Origin: Crocinitomicaceae bacterium
Lineage (GTDB): Bacteria; Bacteroidota; Bacteroidia; Flavobacteriales_D; Crocinitomicaceae
NCBI GenBank assembly: GCA_017984635.1
Contig: JAGNZC010000004.1
Location: forward strand, 41,872 to 105,871
DNA length: 64,000 nucleotides
Direction of reading: 5' to 3'
Position numbers and translations under genes: made by a program. Positions 34,610 through 43,729 of this stretch are shown here, in pieces. Within the stretch, counting starts at the first letter, position 1. Every line of letters begins with the position of its first letter. Below the pieces are notes generated by a model. The model made no database searches. It had not been told where the DNA came from and worked only from the letters and a program-made list of their open reading frames with translations.

Positions 34610-35386
34610 ATGTACACAAACATTTTAGTAGATCAAAAGGGACAGATTTTAGTAATTACAATTAATCGTCCGGCTCAATTGAATGCATTAAACAAAGTAA
34701 CCATTGAAGAATTAAATACGGCTTTGAATGCGGCAAATGAAGATTCAAATGTAGGCGTTGTCATTTTAACTGGTTCAGGCGAAAAATCATTTGTAGCAGG
34801 AGCTGATATTAAAGAATTCGCAGATTTTAGTGTTGCCCAAGGTGGTGAGTTAGCTCAAAAAGGACAACAAACGTTATTTTCATTTATTGAGAAAATGAAC
34901 AAGCCAGTTATTGCTGCAGTTAATGGTTTTGCATTAGGTGGTGGATTAGAATTGGCAATGGCGGCGCATATTCGTGTGGCTTCATCTAACGCACGAATGG
35001 GTTTGCCTGAAGTTTCATTGGGTGTTATACCAGGTTATGGAGGCACGCAACGTTTGGCGAACTTAGTTGGACGCGGAAAAGCAAACGAGCTTGTTTTTAC
35101 AGCAGGAATGATGAAAGCTGATGAAGCATTAACGTGGGGCTTGGTAAATTATGTGGTTGAGCAAGAAGAATTACTGGCAAAAGCAGAAGAAATCGCAACG
35201 AAGATTCTAGCCAATTCTGCAACTGCAATCGCCGCAGCAATCCGTTCAATCAATGCAAATTTTGAAGATGGTGTAGACGGGTATTCAGTTGAAATCGAAG
35301 AATTCGGCTTGTCTTTCGGAACAGCTGATTTCAAAGAAGGAACAACTGCATTTTTAGAAAAAAGAAAACCAAATTTCAGAGCTTAA
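34610..35386 (+). CDS. Enoyl-CoA hydratase/isomerase family protein
   Basis: A 258-residue crotonase-fold enzyme of normal length. The CoA/oxyanion motifs are AGADIKEF and NGFALGGGLELAMA. Both catalytic Glu positions of true hydratases are present, 20 residues apart (GGGLE and LPEV), followed by LGVIPGYGGTQRL. It should hydrate trans-2-enoyl-CoA in fatty acid or butyrate metabolism; the chain-length preference is not readable. It shares 1 nt with the following flippase gene (TAATG), suggesting coupled translation of unrelated functions. Confidence 0.93.
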   Translation: MYTNILVDQKGQILVITINRPAQLNALNKVTIEELNTALNAANEDSNVGVVILTGSGEKSFVAGADIKEFADFSVAQGGELAQKGQQTLFSFIEKMNKPVIAAVNGFALGGGLELAMAAHIRVASSNARMGLPEVSLGVIPGYGGTQRLANLVGRGKANELVFTAGMMKADEALTWGLVNYVVEQEELLAKAEEIATKILANSATAIAAAIRSINANFEDGVDGYSVEIEEFGLSFGTADFKEGTTAFLEKRKPNFRA

Positions 35387-36843
35387 TGGCAAACCCAATC
35401 AAGCAATTATTGGGTCAAACGGCCGTTTATGGATTGTCAAGTATTGTCGGTCGACTATTGAACTATTTGCTAGTTCCATTATACACTGCCGTATTTGCTA
35501 ATCCGTCAGATTATGGCGTTGTTTCAGAATTATATGCTTGGGTTGCATTTTTGGTCGTTTTGCTGACTTTTGGAATGGAAACTTCCTTTTTTAGGTTTCT
35601 ACAAGATAAAGAGGACAAAGAAAAAGTATTCGTTAATAGTTTTCTGACCGTAATAGGAATCAATGTTTTGTTTTTTGCAGTTTTATTGTTCTTCAATCAA
35701 AACATTGCAGACTTAATGTTGTATTCGGATCACAATGAATACATTATTTTATTGGGGGCAATTGTGTGTATTGATGCTGTAACGGCTTTACCATTAGCAA
35801 AACTGCGGGCTGAAAATAAAGCCTTTCAATTTGCTGGAATTCAATTGAGTTCCATCGGTGTAAACATTATTTTGAATTTAGTGTTTATGATCGGATTATT
35901 CGATCCAGCGCGACCGGAAGAAGGGGTGTTATTTATCTTATTTGCTAATTTATTTGCATCCTTGGTTAAGCCTTTACTCTTGTACAAGCATTTTTTACAC
36001 CTTCGTTTTACCTTTGATAAAGTGTTGGCAAAAGAGATGCTTTGGTATGCTTTTCCGCTTGTAATTGCAGGTTTTGCTGGAATAATCAATGAAACATTGG
36101 ATCGAATTTTATTGAAACACCTTTTATACGATGGTTCAACGCAAGTTTCGTTAAAAATCGCTGAAGCACAAGTTGGTATTTACAGTGCTTGCTATAAATT
36201 AGCCATGCTAGTTACCATTTTATTACAAGCATATCGGTATGCAGCAGAACCTTTTTTCTTTGCGCAATTAAAGAATCAAGATAAAAACAAAGTCTATTCA
36301 AAAGTGATGAATGTATTCATTGCAATGGTTTGTTTGGTGTTTCTTGTTGTGAGTTTGAACATTGATTTTTTCAAATTATTTATTCGTAATGAAGCCTATT
36401 ATGTTGGTTTAAAAGTCGTTCCAATTCTATTATTAGCGAATGTTTTCTTGGGAATTTATTACAACCAAAGTATTTGGTACAAATTAAGTGGACAAACTAA
36501 ATTCGGGGCATTTATTGCAATCGGTGGTGCAATGTTAACAGTTGTTTTAAATGTTGTTTTTATTCCAATTTACGGCTATATGGCGAGTGCTTGGGCTACA
36601 TTAATCGTTTATGCTTCGCAAATGATCGCTTCGTATTTATTGGGACAAAAACATTATCCAATTGCCTATAATTTAAGAAAATTCGCGTTGTATTTAGTGG
36701 GTGCATTGCTCGTATATTTCATTGCTTCATTTGAATTGTTTTCTGCAGGAATAATGAAAACAATCTTTAACAACACGCTGATTTTAGGCTATCTTTTGAT
36801 GGTCTACAAATTAGAAAAATCCTTGTTTAGAAAAACAGCATAG
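35386..36843 (+). CDS. Oligosaccharide flippase (Wzx/MATE-like)
   Basis: 485 residues with about 12-14 membrane helices. The N-terminus (IKQLLGQTAVYGLSSIVGRLLNYLLVPLYT) and the later Gly-rich helices match the polysaccharide synthesis/MOP flippase family, which moves undecaprenyl-linked sugar units across the inner membrane. It overlaps the hydratase gene by 1 nt and precedes dut by 88 nt. A second flippase is at 44857-46278, so there may be two polysaccharide pathways or a lipid-linked intermediate other than O-antigen. Confidence 0.9.
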   Translation: MANPIKQLLGQTAVYGLSSIVGRLLNYLLVPLYTAVFANPSDYGVVSELYAWVAFLVVLLTFGMETSFFRFLQDKEDKEKVFVNSFLTVIGINVLFFAVLLFFNQNIADLMLYSDHNEYIILLGAIVCIDAVTALPLAKLRAENKAFQFAGIQLSSIGVNIILNLVFMIGLFDPARPEEGVLFILFANLFASLVKPLLLYKHFLHLRFTFDKVLAKEMLWYAFPLVIAGFAGIINETLDRILLKHLLYDGSTQVSLKIAEAQVGIYSACYKLAMLVTILLQAYRYAAEPFFFAQLKNQDKNKVYSKVMNVFIAMVCLVFLVVSLNIDFFKLFIRNEAYYVGLKVVPILLLANVFLGIYYNQSIWYKLSGQTKFGAFIAIGGAMLTVVLNVVFIPIYGYMASAWATLIVYASQMIASYLLGQKHYPIAYNLRKFALYLVGALLVYFIASFELFSAGIMKTIFNNTLILGYLLMVYKLEKSLFRKTA

Positions 36844-36906
36844 TTTGTTAAAAATCAATTGTTCATTACTAACAAAAATGGGCGATTAATCCATTTCTCT
36901 TTTTCG

Positions 36907-36914
36907 TATTTTTG
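36907..36914 (+). promoter_or_regulatory. -7 box of the dut promoter
   Basis: TATTTTTG is an exact TAnnTTTG match 17 nt before the dut ATG at 36932. No well-placed TTG was found for the -33 element. Confidence 0.45.
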
Positions 36915-36931
36915 AAGTCAATTCAAAAATT

Positions 36932-37366
36932 ATGCACGTTAAAATTATCAATCAATCCAAACATGCTTTACCTGCGTATGAAACAAATGCATCAGCGGGA
37001 ATGGATGTTCGAGCAAATATATCAGAACCAATTACCTTAGCACCCTTTGAAAGAGCGTTGGTAAAAACAGGTTTATTCATGGAATTGCCAGTAGGGTATG
37101 AGTGCCAGGTTCGACCAAGAAGTGGGTTGGCGTTTAAAAATGGAATTACTGTATTGAATTCACCGGGAACTATTGATGCTGATTACCGTGGTGAAATTGG
37201 AGTGATTTTAGTTAATTTATCTAACACATCCTTTACAATTGAAGACGGTGAACGCATTGCACAATTGGTTTTCGCGAAAGTTGAACAAGCTGAATGGTCA
37301 AAAGTAGAAGTATTAACAGAAACTGATCGAGGAGCTGGAGGCTTTGGAAGCACGGGCGTTAAATAA
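36932..37366 (+). CDS. dut: dUTP diphosphatase
   Basis: A 144-residue trimeric dUTPase with all five motifs: [39 protein letters not shown] and the C-terminal [11 protein letters not shown]. It hydrolyses dUTP to dUMP, keeping uracil out of DNA and supplying thymidylate synthase (thyA is about 10 kb away). It starts a run of genes in the same direction through envC at 42305. Confidence 0.98.
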   Translation: MHVKIINQSKHALPAYETNASAGMDVRANISEPITLAPFERALVKTGLFMELPVGYECQVRPRSGLAFKNGITVLNSPGTIDADYRGEIGVILVNLSNTSFTIEDGERIAQLVFAKVEQAEWSKVEVLTETDRGAGGFGSTGVK

Positions 37367-37417
37367 ATACATTTGGGCGATAGAGGCACTCGATGTCACC
37401 CCATAAAAGAAAAAAAA

Positions 37418-38428
37418 ATGAAAATAATAGTTCCAATGGCGGGACGCGGTAGTCGCCTTCGCCCACATACTTTAGTAACACCAAAACCATTAGTTCCAGT
37501 TGGAGGAAAACCAATAGTTCATCGTTTGGTGGAAGATATCGCAGCTGTTTGTGCGGATAAAATAGATGAAATCGCTTTTGTAATTGGTGATTTTGGGGCA
37601 GAAGTTGAAAAAGAATTAATCGCTGTTGCAGAAAAATTAGGAGCAAAAGGATCCATTCATTACCAATTAGAACCACTCGGAACAGGTCATGCTGTTTTGT
37701 GTGCGAAAGAGAAATTGGAAGGTCCTGTTGTTGTTGCATTTGCGGATACATTATTCAAAGCAGATTTCAAAATTAATCCGAATGATGATGGTATTTTATG
37801 GGTGAAACAAATTGAAGACCCGAGTGCATTTGGCGTAATTAAAATGAATGAAAATCGTGAGATTATTGACTTCGTTGAAAAACCACAAGAATTTGTGTCT
37901 GATTTGGCGATGATTGGTATTTATTATTTCAAAGATGGTGCAAAATTACGCACGGAATTGGAATATTTGATTGACAACAACATCATGAATAGCAATGAAT
38001 ATCAGTTGCCAGATGCATTGCGCCGTTTAACAAATGCAGGGTACAAATTTAAACCAGGAGAAGTTTCTGAGTGGTTGGATTGTGGTAATAAAGCAGTGAC
38101 TGTTCAAACCAATCAACGCGTATTAGAATACGATTTTGAGAAAAATTTACCGATGGTAGCCCCAACGGCTGAAATCATTGATTCTGTTATCATTCCTCCA
38201 TGTTTTATTGGAGAAGGTGTTGTGATTGAAAACTCAGTTGTTGGACCACATGTTTCTTTAGGGAAAAACACACGCGTTGTTAATTCCGTTATTTCAAATT
38301 CAAATATTCAACAACATTCAGAACTTATTCAAGTTGTTTTGAAAGATTCAATGATTGGTTCACATACAGCATTTGTTGGTACAGCAAAAGATTTAAGTTT
38401 AGGCGATTACTCAACAATTGTCGAATGA
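37418..38428 (+). CDS. Sugar nucleotidyltransferase with left-handed beta-helix tail
   Basis: 336 residues from ATG 37418, chosen because the catalytic signature begins at once (MKIIVPMAGRGSRLRPHT); the upstream in-frame start adds 15 atypical residues. The NTP_transferase domain has PKPLVPVGGKPI and PLGTGHAVLCA. The C-terminal part (about 245-336) has hexapeptide-like repeats (VIIPPCFIGEGVVIENSVVG). It resembles glucose-1-phosphate thymidylyl- or other sugar-1-phosphate transferases, but the sugar cannot be named. It overlaps the TPR gene by 4 nt. Confidence 0.88.
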   Translation: MKIIVPMAGRGSRLRPHTLVTPKPLVPVGGKPIVHRLVEDIAAVCADKIDEIAFVIGDFGAEVEKELIAVAEKLGAKGSIHYQLEPLGTGHAVLCAKEKLEGPVVVAFADTLFKADFKINPNDDGILWVKQIEDPSAFGVIKMNENREIIDFVEKPQEFVSDLAMIGIYYFKDGAKLRTELEYLIDNNIMNSNEYQLPDALRRLTNAGYKFKPGEVSEWLDCGNKAVTVQTNQRVLEYDFEKNLPMVAPTAEIIDSVIIPPCFIGEGVVIENSVVGPHVSLGKNTRVVNSVISNSNIQQHSELIQVVLKDSMIGSHTAFVGTAKDLSLGDYSTIVE

Positions 38429-40140
38429 ATGTAAGCCAAAAGCTTTTTATTATTTGTGCACTTTTATTAGTGAGTTGTGGAACTGTGAAAAAAAATGCTC
38501 CAGCTTCTGTTGTTGTTTCAGCTGCTGATTACGGATACATCCAACATTTTCATGAAGGGATTCGTTACAAGACAACGGGGCAATTCGATGAGGCAATCCG
38601 TGCTTTTGAACAATGTTTGGCAATTAAACAAACGGATGATGCGGTTTATTATGCACTTTCACAAATTTATTTAGGAAAGAAAGAATTGGCAAAATCGGCA
38701 GATTGTATTCAAAAAGCTGCTAAAATTGATCCAACTAACATTTGGTATGCGGAAGAATTGGCTTATATGTTTGTTGAGCAAAAGAAATATGCCGAAGCCA
38801 ATGTTCAATTTGAAAAATTAATAAAAAATGAGCCTAGAAATGTTGAGTGGATGTATAGTTATGCAGAAAGCTTAGCAAAGGATGGGAAATGGAATGACGC
38901 TATTAAAGCGCTGACAAAAACAGAAGATTTAGTAGGAGCACAACCTGAATTGACAATTGAGAAATTCCGTTTGTATATCCAAGCAAAACAAACAGATAAA
39001 GCACTGAATGAATTACTTTCTGCACGTAAAAAATCGCCGAATGATCCACAGTTATTAGGCACGTTGGTAGAGTTTTATTTTCAAACGGGAAATGAAGAAA
39101 AAGGAATTTTATTGCTAGAAGATTTAGTTAAAGTTTCACCTGAAAATGGAAGAGCTCATTTAGCTTTAGCGGATATTTACCGTCAAAAAAATGAGCGAAC
39201 AAAATCGATGGAACAATTGAAGTTGGCATTTTCTTGTGAGGATGTTGATTTTGAAATGAAAATGAAAATTCTCATCACGCTTTTAGAAACAGCTAAAACG
39301 ATTGATCAATCTGTGATGAGTTTAGTAGACCAGTTGGTGATAAACAATCCAACCCAAGCGAAAGCACATTCAATTCAAGGCGATTTTTATTTGCGTCAGA
39401 ATAAAGAAAACGAAGCATTATATGCTTATAAAAAAGCCTTAGAATTTGACCAAAATCAATATCCGATTTGGAATCAAGTTCTCTTAATGGAATACCAATC
39501 AGGTGCATTTGAAATCTTATATAACGACAGTAAAAAGTGCTTAGAATTATTCCCTACAATTCCAACAATTTATTTATTAAATGGGGTGAGTGCGGTTCAA
39601 TTAAAAAAACACCAAGAAGCAATCGATATTTTAAAAGTAGGAAAGGAATCAGTTGTGAACGATCCTTCTATTGAAGCAGAAATGTTGGGTCAAATTGGAG
39701 AAGCTTATTTTTGTTTAAATCAAGTTGAACTTGGTAAAGAAAATTACAAAGCAGCAATTGCCAAAGATCCTCAAAGTTTATTATTACGCAATAATTATGC
39801 ATACAGATTGGCTTTAGCAAAAATCGATTTAGAGTATGCTTATAAATTAGCAAAAGAAATCAGTGAAATGAATCCCAAAAGTGTTCATTTTATCGATACG
39901 AAAGGGTTTGTTTTATTTCAAATGGGCAATTTCACGCAAGCTTTGAATCTGTTTGAACTTGCCTATACTGAAGATGCTACAGATAAATTAATCAACGAAC
40001 ATTTAGGAGATGCCTATTTTTTTGATGGTGACATTCCTAAAGCTGTTGAAATGTGGGAACGCGCATTGAAAATGGGTGCGACAAATAAAAATTTACCCAA
40101 AAAAATCACTAACAAAAAATATTATGATCCGATTTTTTAA
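38425..40140 (+). CDS. TPR-repeat lipoprotein
   Basis: 571 residues. The lipoprotein signal ends LLLVSC (Cys at about residue 18). Most of the protein is tetratricopeptide repeats (for example YYALSQIYLGKKELAKSADC, GRAHLALADIYRQKNERTKS, INEHLGDAYFFDGDIPKAVE), giving an extended binding scaffold in the periplasm or at the inner face of the outer membrane. It overlaps the nucleotidyltransferase gene by 4 nt and the DUF4292 gene by 17 nt, so the three are probably translated together. Confidence 0.88.
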   Translation: MNVSQKLFIICALLLVSCGTVKKNAPASVVVSAADYGYIQHFHEGIRYKTTGQFDEAIRAFEQCLAIKQTDDAVYYALSQIYLGKKELAKSADCIQKAAKIDPTNIWYAEELAYMFVEQKKYAEANVQFEKLIKNEPRNVEWMYSYAESLAKDGKWNDAIKALTKTEDLVGAQPELTIEKFRLYIQAKQTDKALNELLSARKKSPNDPQLLGTLVEFYFQTGNEEKGILLLEDLVKVSPENGRAHLALADIYRQKNERTKSMEQLKLAFSCEDVDFEMKMKILITLLETAKTIDQSVMSLVDQLVINNPTQAKAHSIQGDFYLRQNKENEALYAYKKALEFDQNQYPIWNQVLLMEYQSGAFEILYNDSKKCLELFPTIPTIYLLNGVSAVQLKKHQEAIDILKVGKESVVNDPSIEAEMLGQIGEAYFCLNQVELGKENYKAAIAKDPQSLLLRNNYAYRLALAKIDLEYAYKLAKEISEMNPKSVHFIDTKGFVLFQMGNFTQALNLFELAYTEDATDKLINEHLGDAYFFDGDIPKAVEMWERALKMGATNKNLPKKITNKKYYDPIF

Positions 40141-40945
40141 ATTGTTATCTATTATTGCTTTTTTGTTAGCACTACAATCCTGTGGTGGTTCAAGATTGAT
40201 TTTTAATCAAGACCGTTTAGAGCGAGTGAAAACAGCGCTTTTAATTCAAAAAATGGATAGCTTATCTCAAGCTAAGCCACATTATTTTTATGCTAAAATT
40301 GCAACAAGTTATTCGGACACCAATCGCAATTTAAATTTCAAAACTTCCCTACGCATAGTAAGAGATAGTGCAATAAACGCATTGATTACCTATGCCGCGA
40401 TACCAATAGCTAATTCCTTGGTGACGAAAGATTCAATTGTGTTAATGAATAAACGTGAAAAATGTTATTCCAAACAGAGTTTAGAGTATTTCAAAAACAA
40501 TTTCGGTGTAGATTTTACGTTTTCAAATTTGGAAGAAATTCTTTTAGGAATGCCTTTTGATTATGATACAACTCAAAAATATTTTCAAATTCATGGTCAA
40601 GATCAATATACACTATCCACGCATCGTAAAAGACAAGCCAAACGATTTGATCGCTTTGTGCGTGTTCGACAAAAAGAAGATGTATTGATTAAGTATTACA
40701 TTGACACTAATTTAAGAGATTTAAAAGGAATGTATATTGAAAGTCCTTCGGATAGTGCATCTGTATCAATCAATTACATTTCAAGGCAATTAGTTGATGG
40801 TTATAATTTCCCAAACGAAGTAGAAATCACAGTTGTTTTGCCCAAAAACAGAATGGTGATAACCTTGGATTACGATAAAGTAGACAGCATTGAAGTTCAG
40901 CAATTAGAGCTAATAATACCAGAGAGTTATGAAGAATGTGAGTAG
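40124..40945 (+). CDS. DUF4292 lipoprotein
   Basis: 273 residues from ATG 40124, which gives a lipobox ALQSC (Cys at about residue 20); the longer open frame starts inside the TPR gene. The body is an alternating beta-strand pattern (KPHYFYAKIATSYSDTNRNLNFKTSLRIV, ANSLVTKDSIVLMNKREKCY, FPNEVEITVVLPKNRMVITLDYDKV) matching the Bacteroidota DUF4292 family. The concave-sheet-like pattern recalls LolA/LolB, but that is only a structural guess. It overlaps both neighbours by 17 nt. Confidence 0.85.
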   Translation: MIRFFKLLSIIAFLLALQSCGGSRLIFNQDRLERVKTALLIQKMDSLSQAKPHYFYAKIATSYSDTNRNLNFKTSLRIVRDSAINALITYAAIPIANSLVTKDSIVLMNKREKCYSKQSLEYFKNNFGVDFTFSNLEEILLGMPFDYDTTQKYFQIHGQDQYTLSTHRKRQAKRFDRFVRVRQKEDVLIKYYIDTNLRDLKGMYIESPSDSASVSINYISRQLVDGYNFPNEVEITVVLPKNRMVITLDYDKVDSIEVQQLELIIPESYEECE

Positions 40946-42305
40946 ATTAAGTGTTTTATTTTTCTTGTTTATTTCTGTTCAATTGTTTGGACAAACTGCG
41001 AGTGAAAAACTACGTAACGAAGAAAATCGCTTAGCGAAGAAAATCGCGACCACTAAAAAGCTATTAGATAAAACGAAAACCATCACAAGTGCTTCTTACA
41101 ATGAATTGTTGCTGATAGATAAGCAGATACAAAATCGACAAGAATTGGTTACTAATTTTGATAATCAAGTGCGTGGCGCAGAAATTAAAGTAGCAGAAAA
41201 AAGTAATGAAGTTGTTGCTTTACAACAAAAACTAATTCGCTTGAAAGCACAGTATAAAAAATTAGTAATTTATAGCTATAAACACCGTAACCGTTTTGGG
41301 AAAATGATGTTTATATTTTCCGCTAATTCTTACAATGAAGCCGTTAAAAGAGGTTCTTATTTAAAATATATTTCAGACATTCAAAAGAAACAATTTTTAA
41401 TCATACGACAACACGAGGGTTTAATTAAAAAAGAGATCGTTACAATAGAAGAAGAACGTTTGTATAAATTGAAATTGCTCGAAGAGAAAAAACAAGAAAA
41501 ATATGCTATTGAAAAAGACAAGCAAAAGCAAGAGAAAGTATATAGTAAATTGAAACAAGAAGAGCAACAATTAGTCGCTCAGTTGCGCAATGATGAAAAT
41601 AAGAAAGCGGTTCTTAAAGATAAAATTAACGCAGCTATAAAACGAGAAATTGCTGCTGCCGAAGAAAAACAACGAAAAGCAGAGGAGAAAAGAAGAAAGG
41701 CCGAAGAAGCAGCTCGAAATAAAGAGCTTGCTAAAACTCAAACAGCCAAGGAAAATAGTAAAGTTGCTAATTCTGAAAATAAAGCTACATCTTCTGGTTC
41801 GAATACAAAAGCAATCAAAGAAACGCCAAAAGAAACACCTAAAATTGTATATACTGAATCCAAAGAATCAATGGCATTGAGTCATTCGTTTGAAGGAAAC
41901 AAAGGTCGTTTACCTTGGCCAGTTGCAAGTGGTTCGATTTCTGAAGGATTTGGAAAAAATGCACACGCCACTTTGAATAATGTATACACAAATAATAACG
42001 GAATCGACATTAGTACCTCTCGAAATGCACAAGTGAGAAGTGTGTTTGAAGGAGAAGTTACAAGTGTATTTAGTATTCCAGGAGCTGGGAAAGTTGTTAT
42101 TATCAAACACGGTAATTACAGAACTGTTTACAGTAATTTGCAAGAAGTGTATGTAAGTACAGGTTCAAAAGTATCAACAAAACAAAGCATTGGTTCGCTG
42201 ATTGTACCAGAAGGTTCTTCTTTATCAATTGCACATTTCGAAATCCACACTGTTGCTGGAGGAGCCGTTAAATGTTTGAACCCTTCAAGCTGGGTTTCGC
42301 GTTGA
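40929..42305 (+). CDS. EnvC-like murein hydrolase activator (coiled coil plus degenerate LytM domain)
   Basis: 458 residues. A signal peptide (about 1-20) is followed by a long charged coiled coil (about 25-265), a low-complexity linker and a C-terminal LytM/M23 domain (about 325-458). The LytM metal and catalytic residues are incomplete: Asn replaces His in NNGID (D360 kept), Asn403 stands in YSNL where active enzymes have His, and the HxH motif reads I434-A435-H436. This fits EnvC-type amidase activators, not active endopeptidases. Its last 38 nt overlap the convergent O-antigen ligase gene. Confidence 0.9.
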   Translation: MKNVSRLSVLFFLFISVQLFGQTASEKLRNEENRLAKKIATTKKLLDKTKTITSASYNELLLIDKQIQNRQELVTNFDNQVRGAEIKVAEKSNEVVALQQKLIRLKAQYKKLVIYSYKHRNRFGKMMFIFSANSYNEAVKRGSYLKYISDIQKKQFLIIRQHEGLIKKEIVTIEEERLYKLKLLEEKKQEKYAIEKDKQKQEKVYSKLKQEEQQLVAQLRNDENKKAVLKDKINAAIKREIAAAEEKQRKAEEKRRKAEEAARNKELAKTQTAKENSKVANSENKATSSGSNTKAIKETPKETPKIVYTESKESMALSHSFEGNKGRLPWPVASGSISEGFGKNAHATLNNVYTNNNGIDISTSRNAQVRSVFEGEVTSVFSIPGAGKVVIIKHGNYRTVYSNLQEVYVSTGSKVSTKQSIGSLIVPEGSSLSIAHFEIHTVAGGAVKCLNPSSWVSR

Positions 42306-43728
42306 TTTTTCGGTTCAATGCAATTTCCAACGCTATGAAAGCTGCGCACATTCCCCAAATGGGAACAGCTGCTTTGTCTGTGTCAAGGAAATTATTCAAC
42401 ACGGCGTGAACAAAATAGGTTACCATAGATAAAATCATGGCTAGCATTAAGATTCGCGTTTCTTTATCTTCAATTGGCCAACGATTATAAAGTGTAATTG
42501 TTTTGTAAAAAATGGCGATAACAATTCCAATAAATGAAAGTAAACCAAAAACGCCCATTTCTGATAAAGCGCCCAAATATTCACTGTGCGCATTTCCTAA
42601 GTCGCCAAAATTAGTTGAGATAATCGTTAAATTTTCCGGGTCTTGAAAGCGTGCATATTCAAAAGCATACGTTCCAGGTCCAAAACCAAAAAATGGCCGT
42701 TCTTTAAACATTTCAATGGCACATGACCAACGATTGATCCGTTCTAAATTGGAAGCATCCGTTGAAACATTTGCTGCGGATTGCAATTTCTTGCCGAAAT
42801 CTTCTGTTGTATGTTCATTTTTATTACGGGCTAAATCCATTTGTATCGCATCCCATGAAAAGAAAATGACACCTCCAATAAACACAGCAATACTAATTAA
42901 GATGCTTAATTTTATCTTGAATCGAATTAATGCCAAAACACCCAATGCAGCTATTAAACTTAACCATGCCGCACGCGTATAAGAAAAGAACATTCCGAGT
43001 AGGATAATAACGATGAAACTTAATAAAATTACTTGCACCAACGGACTATGTTTTTTGTAAAGGTATAATCCAAAAACAAGAGGAACCGTTAACGCTACCG
43101 TTGCGCCATATATCGTATGATCTTTGAAAAAAGGGGACATCACCCAATGGCCTTCTTTTTCACCAAAACTGTAACTAGCATGTACAATTAAAGTGTAACA
43201 AATAACAAGGAACATCCCAATAATAAGAAGCCATAGAAATCGTTTGATATTGATTTCTTTTCTGAAAAAATAGCTTCCAAAGAGTAAAACGGGAACGATA
43301 AACCAAAGCCGCGCTAAACCAAATTTTAATGAAACAATTGGATGACTACTAGTAATGGAAGTAATTAATAACCAACTCATGTAAAAACAGACACTCCAAA
43401 TTATAGGGTTTTTCCAGAGTTCTTTCGGAAGTATGTTTTTCCGTAATTGAAGAAAAAGGAACAATATTAAAAACCCAAAAAGAATGGGTTCAGTAGGAAT
43501 GAAAAGGCCAAAACTTTCAGTGTATTCTTCAATGTTAATGGAAAGTGGCGTGAGAAAAGCTAAACTTAAAAAGGTGTATTCAGTATAATAAATTGCAAAA
43601 AAAACAGCTAGTAATCCAATTGGGAATAGTGTAAGATACGCTTGATCAATCCAAATAAAATAAATGGAAAGGAAGATGTATAAAACACCTAAAAGAATAA
43701 AAAAAGCATTTTTCTTAGACGACGACAC
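42268..43728 (-). CDS. O-antigen ligase/polymerase family membrane protein
   Basis: 486 residues with about 11-12 membrane helices and a large extracytoplasmic loop near residues 300-380. The loop contains RINRWSCAIEMFKERPFFGFGPGTYAFEYARFQ and NAHSEYLGALSEMGVFG, typical of the Wzy/WaaL (O-antigen_lig) family. Ligases join O-antigen to lipid A core and polymerases extend it; sequence alone does not separate them. It starts with GTG 1 nt after the Wzz-like gene, so the pair is coupled. Its 3' end overlaps envC by 38 nt. Confidence 0.85.
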   Translation of the reverse strand: MSSSKKNAFFILLGVLYIFLSIYFIWIDQAYLTLFPIGLLAVFFAIYYTEYTFLSLAFLTPLSINIEEYTESFGLFIPTEPILFGFLILFLFLQLRKNILPKELWKNPIIWSVCFYMSWLLITSITSSHPIVSLKFGLARLWFIVPVLLFGSYFFRKEINIKRFLWLLIIGMFLVICYTLIVHASYSFGEKEGHWVMSPFFKDHTIYGATVALTVPLVFGLYLYKKHSPLVQVILLSFIVIILLGMFFSYTRAAWLSLIAALGVLALIRFKIKLSILISIAVFIGGVIFFSWDAIQMDLARNKNEHTTEDFGKKLQSAANVSTDASNLERINRWSCAIEMFKERPFFGFGPGTYAFEYARFQDPENLTIISTNFGDLGNAHSEYLGALSEMGVFGLLSFIGIVIAIFYKTITLYNRWPIEDKETRILMLAMILSMVTYFVHAVLNNFLDTDKAAVPIWGMCAAFIALEIALNRKINAKPSLKGSNI

Positions 43729-43729
43729 C

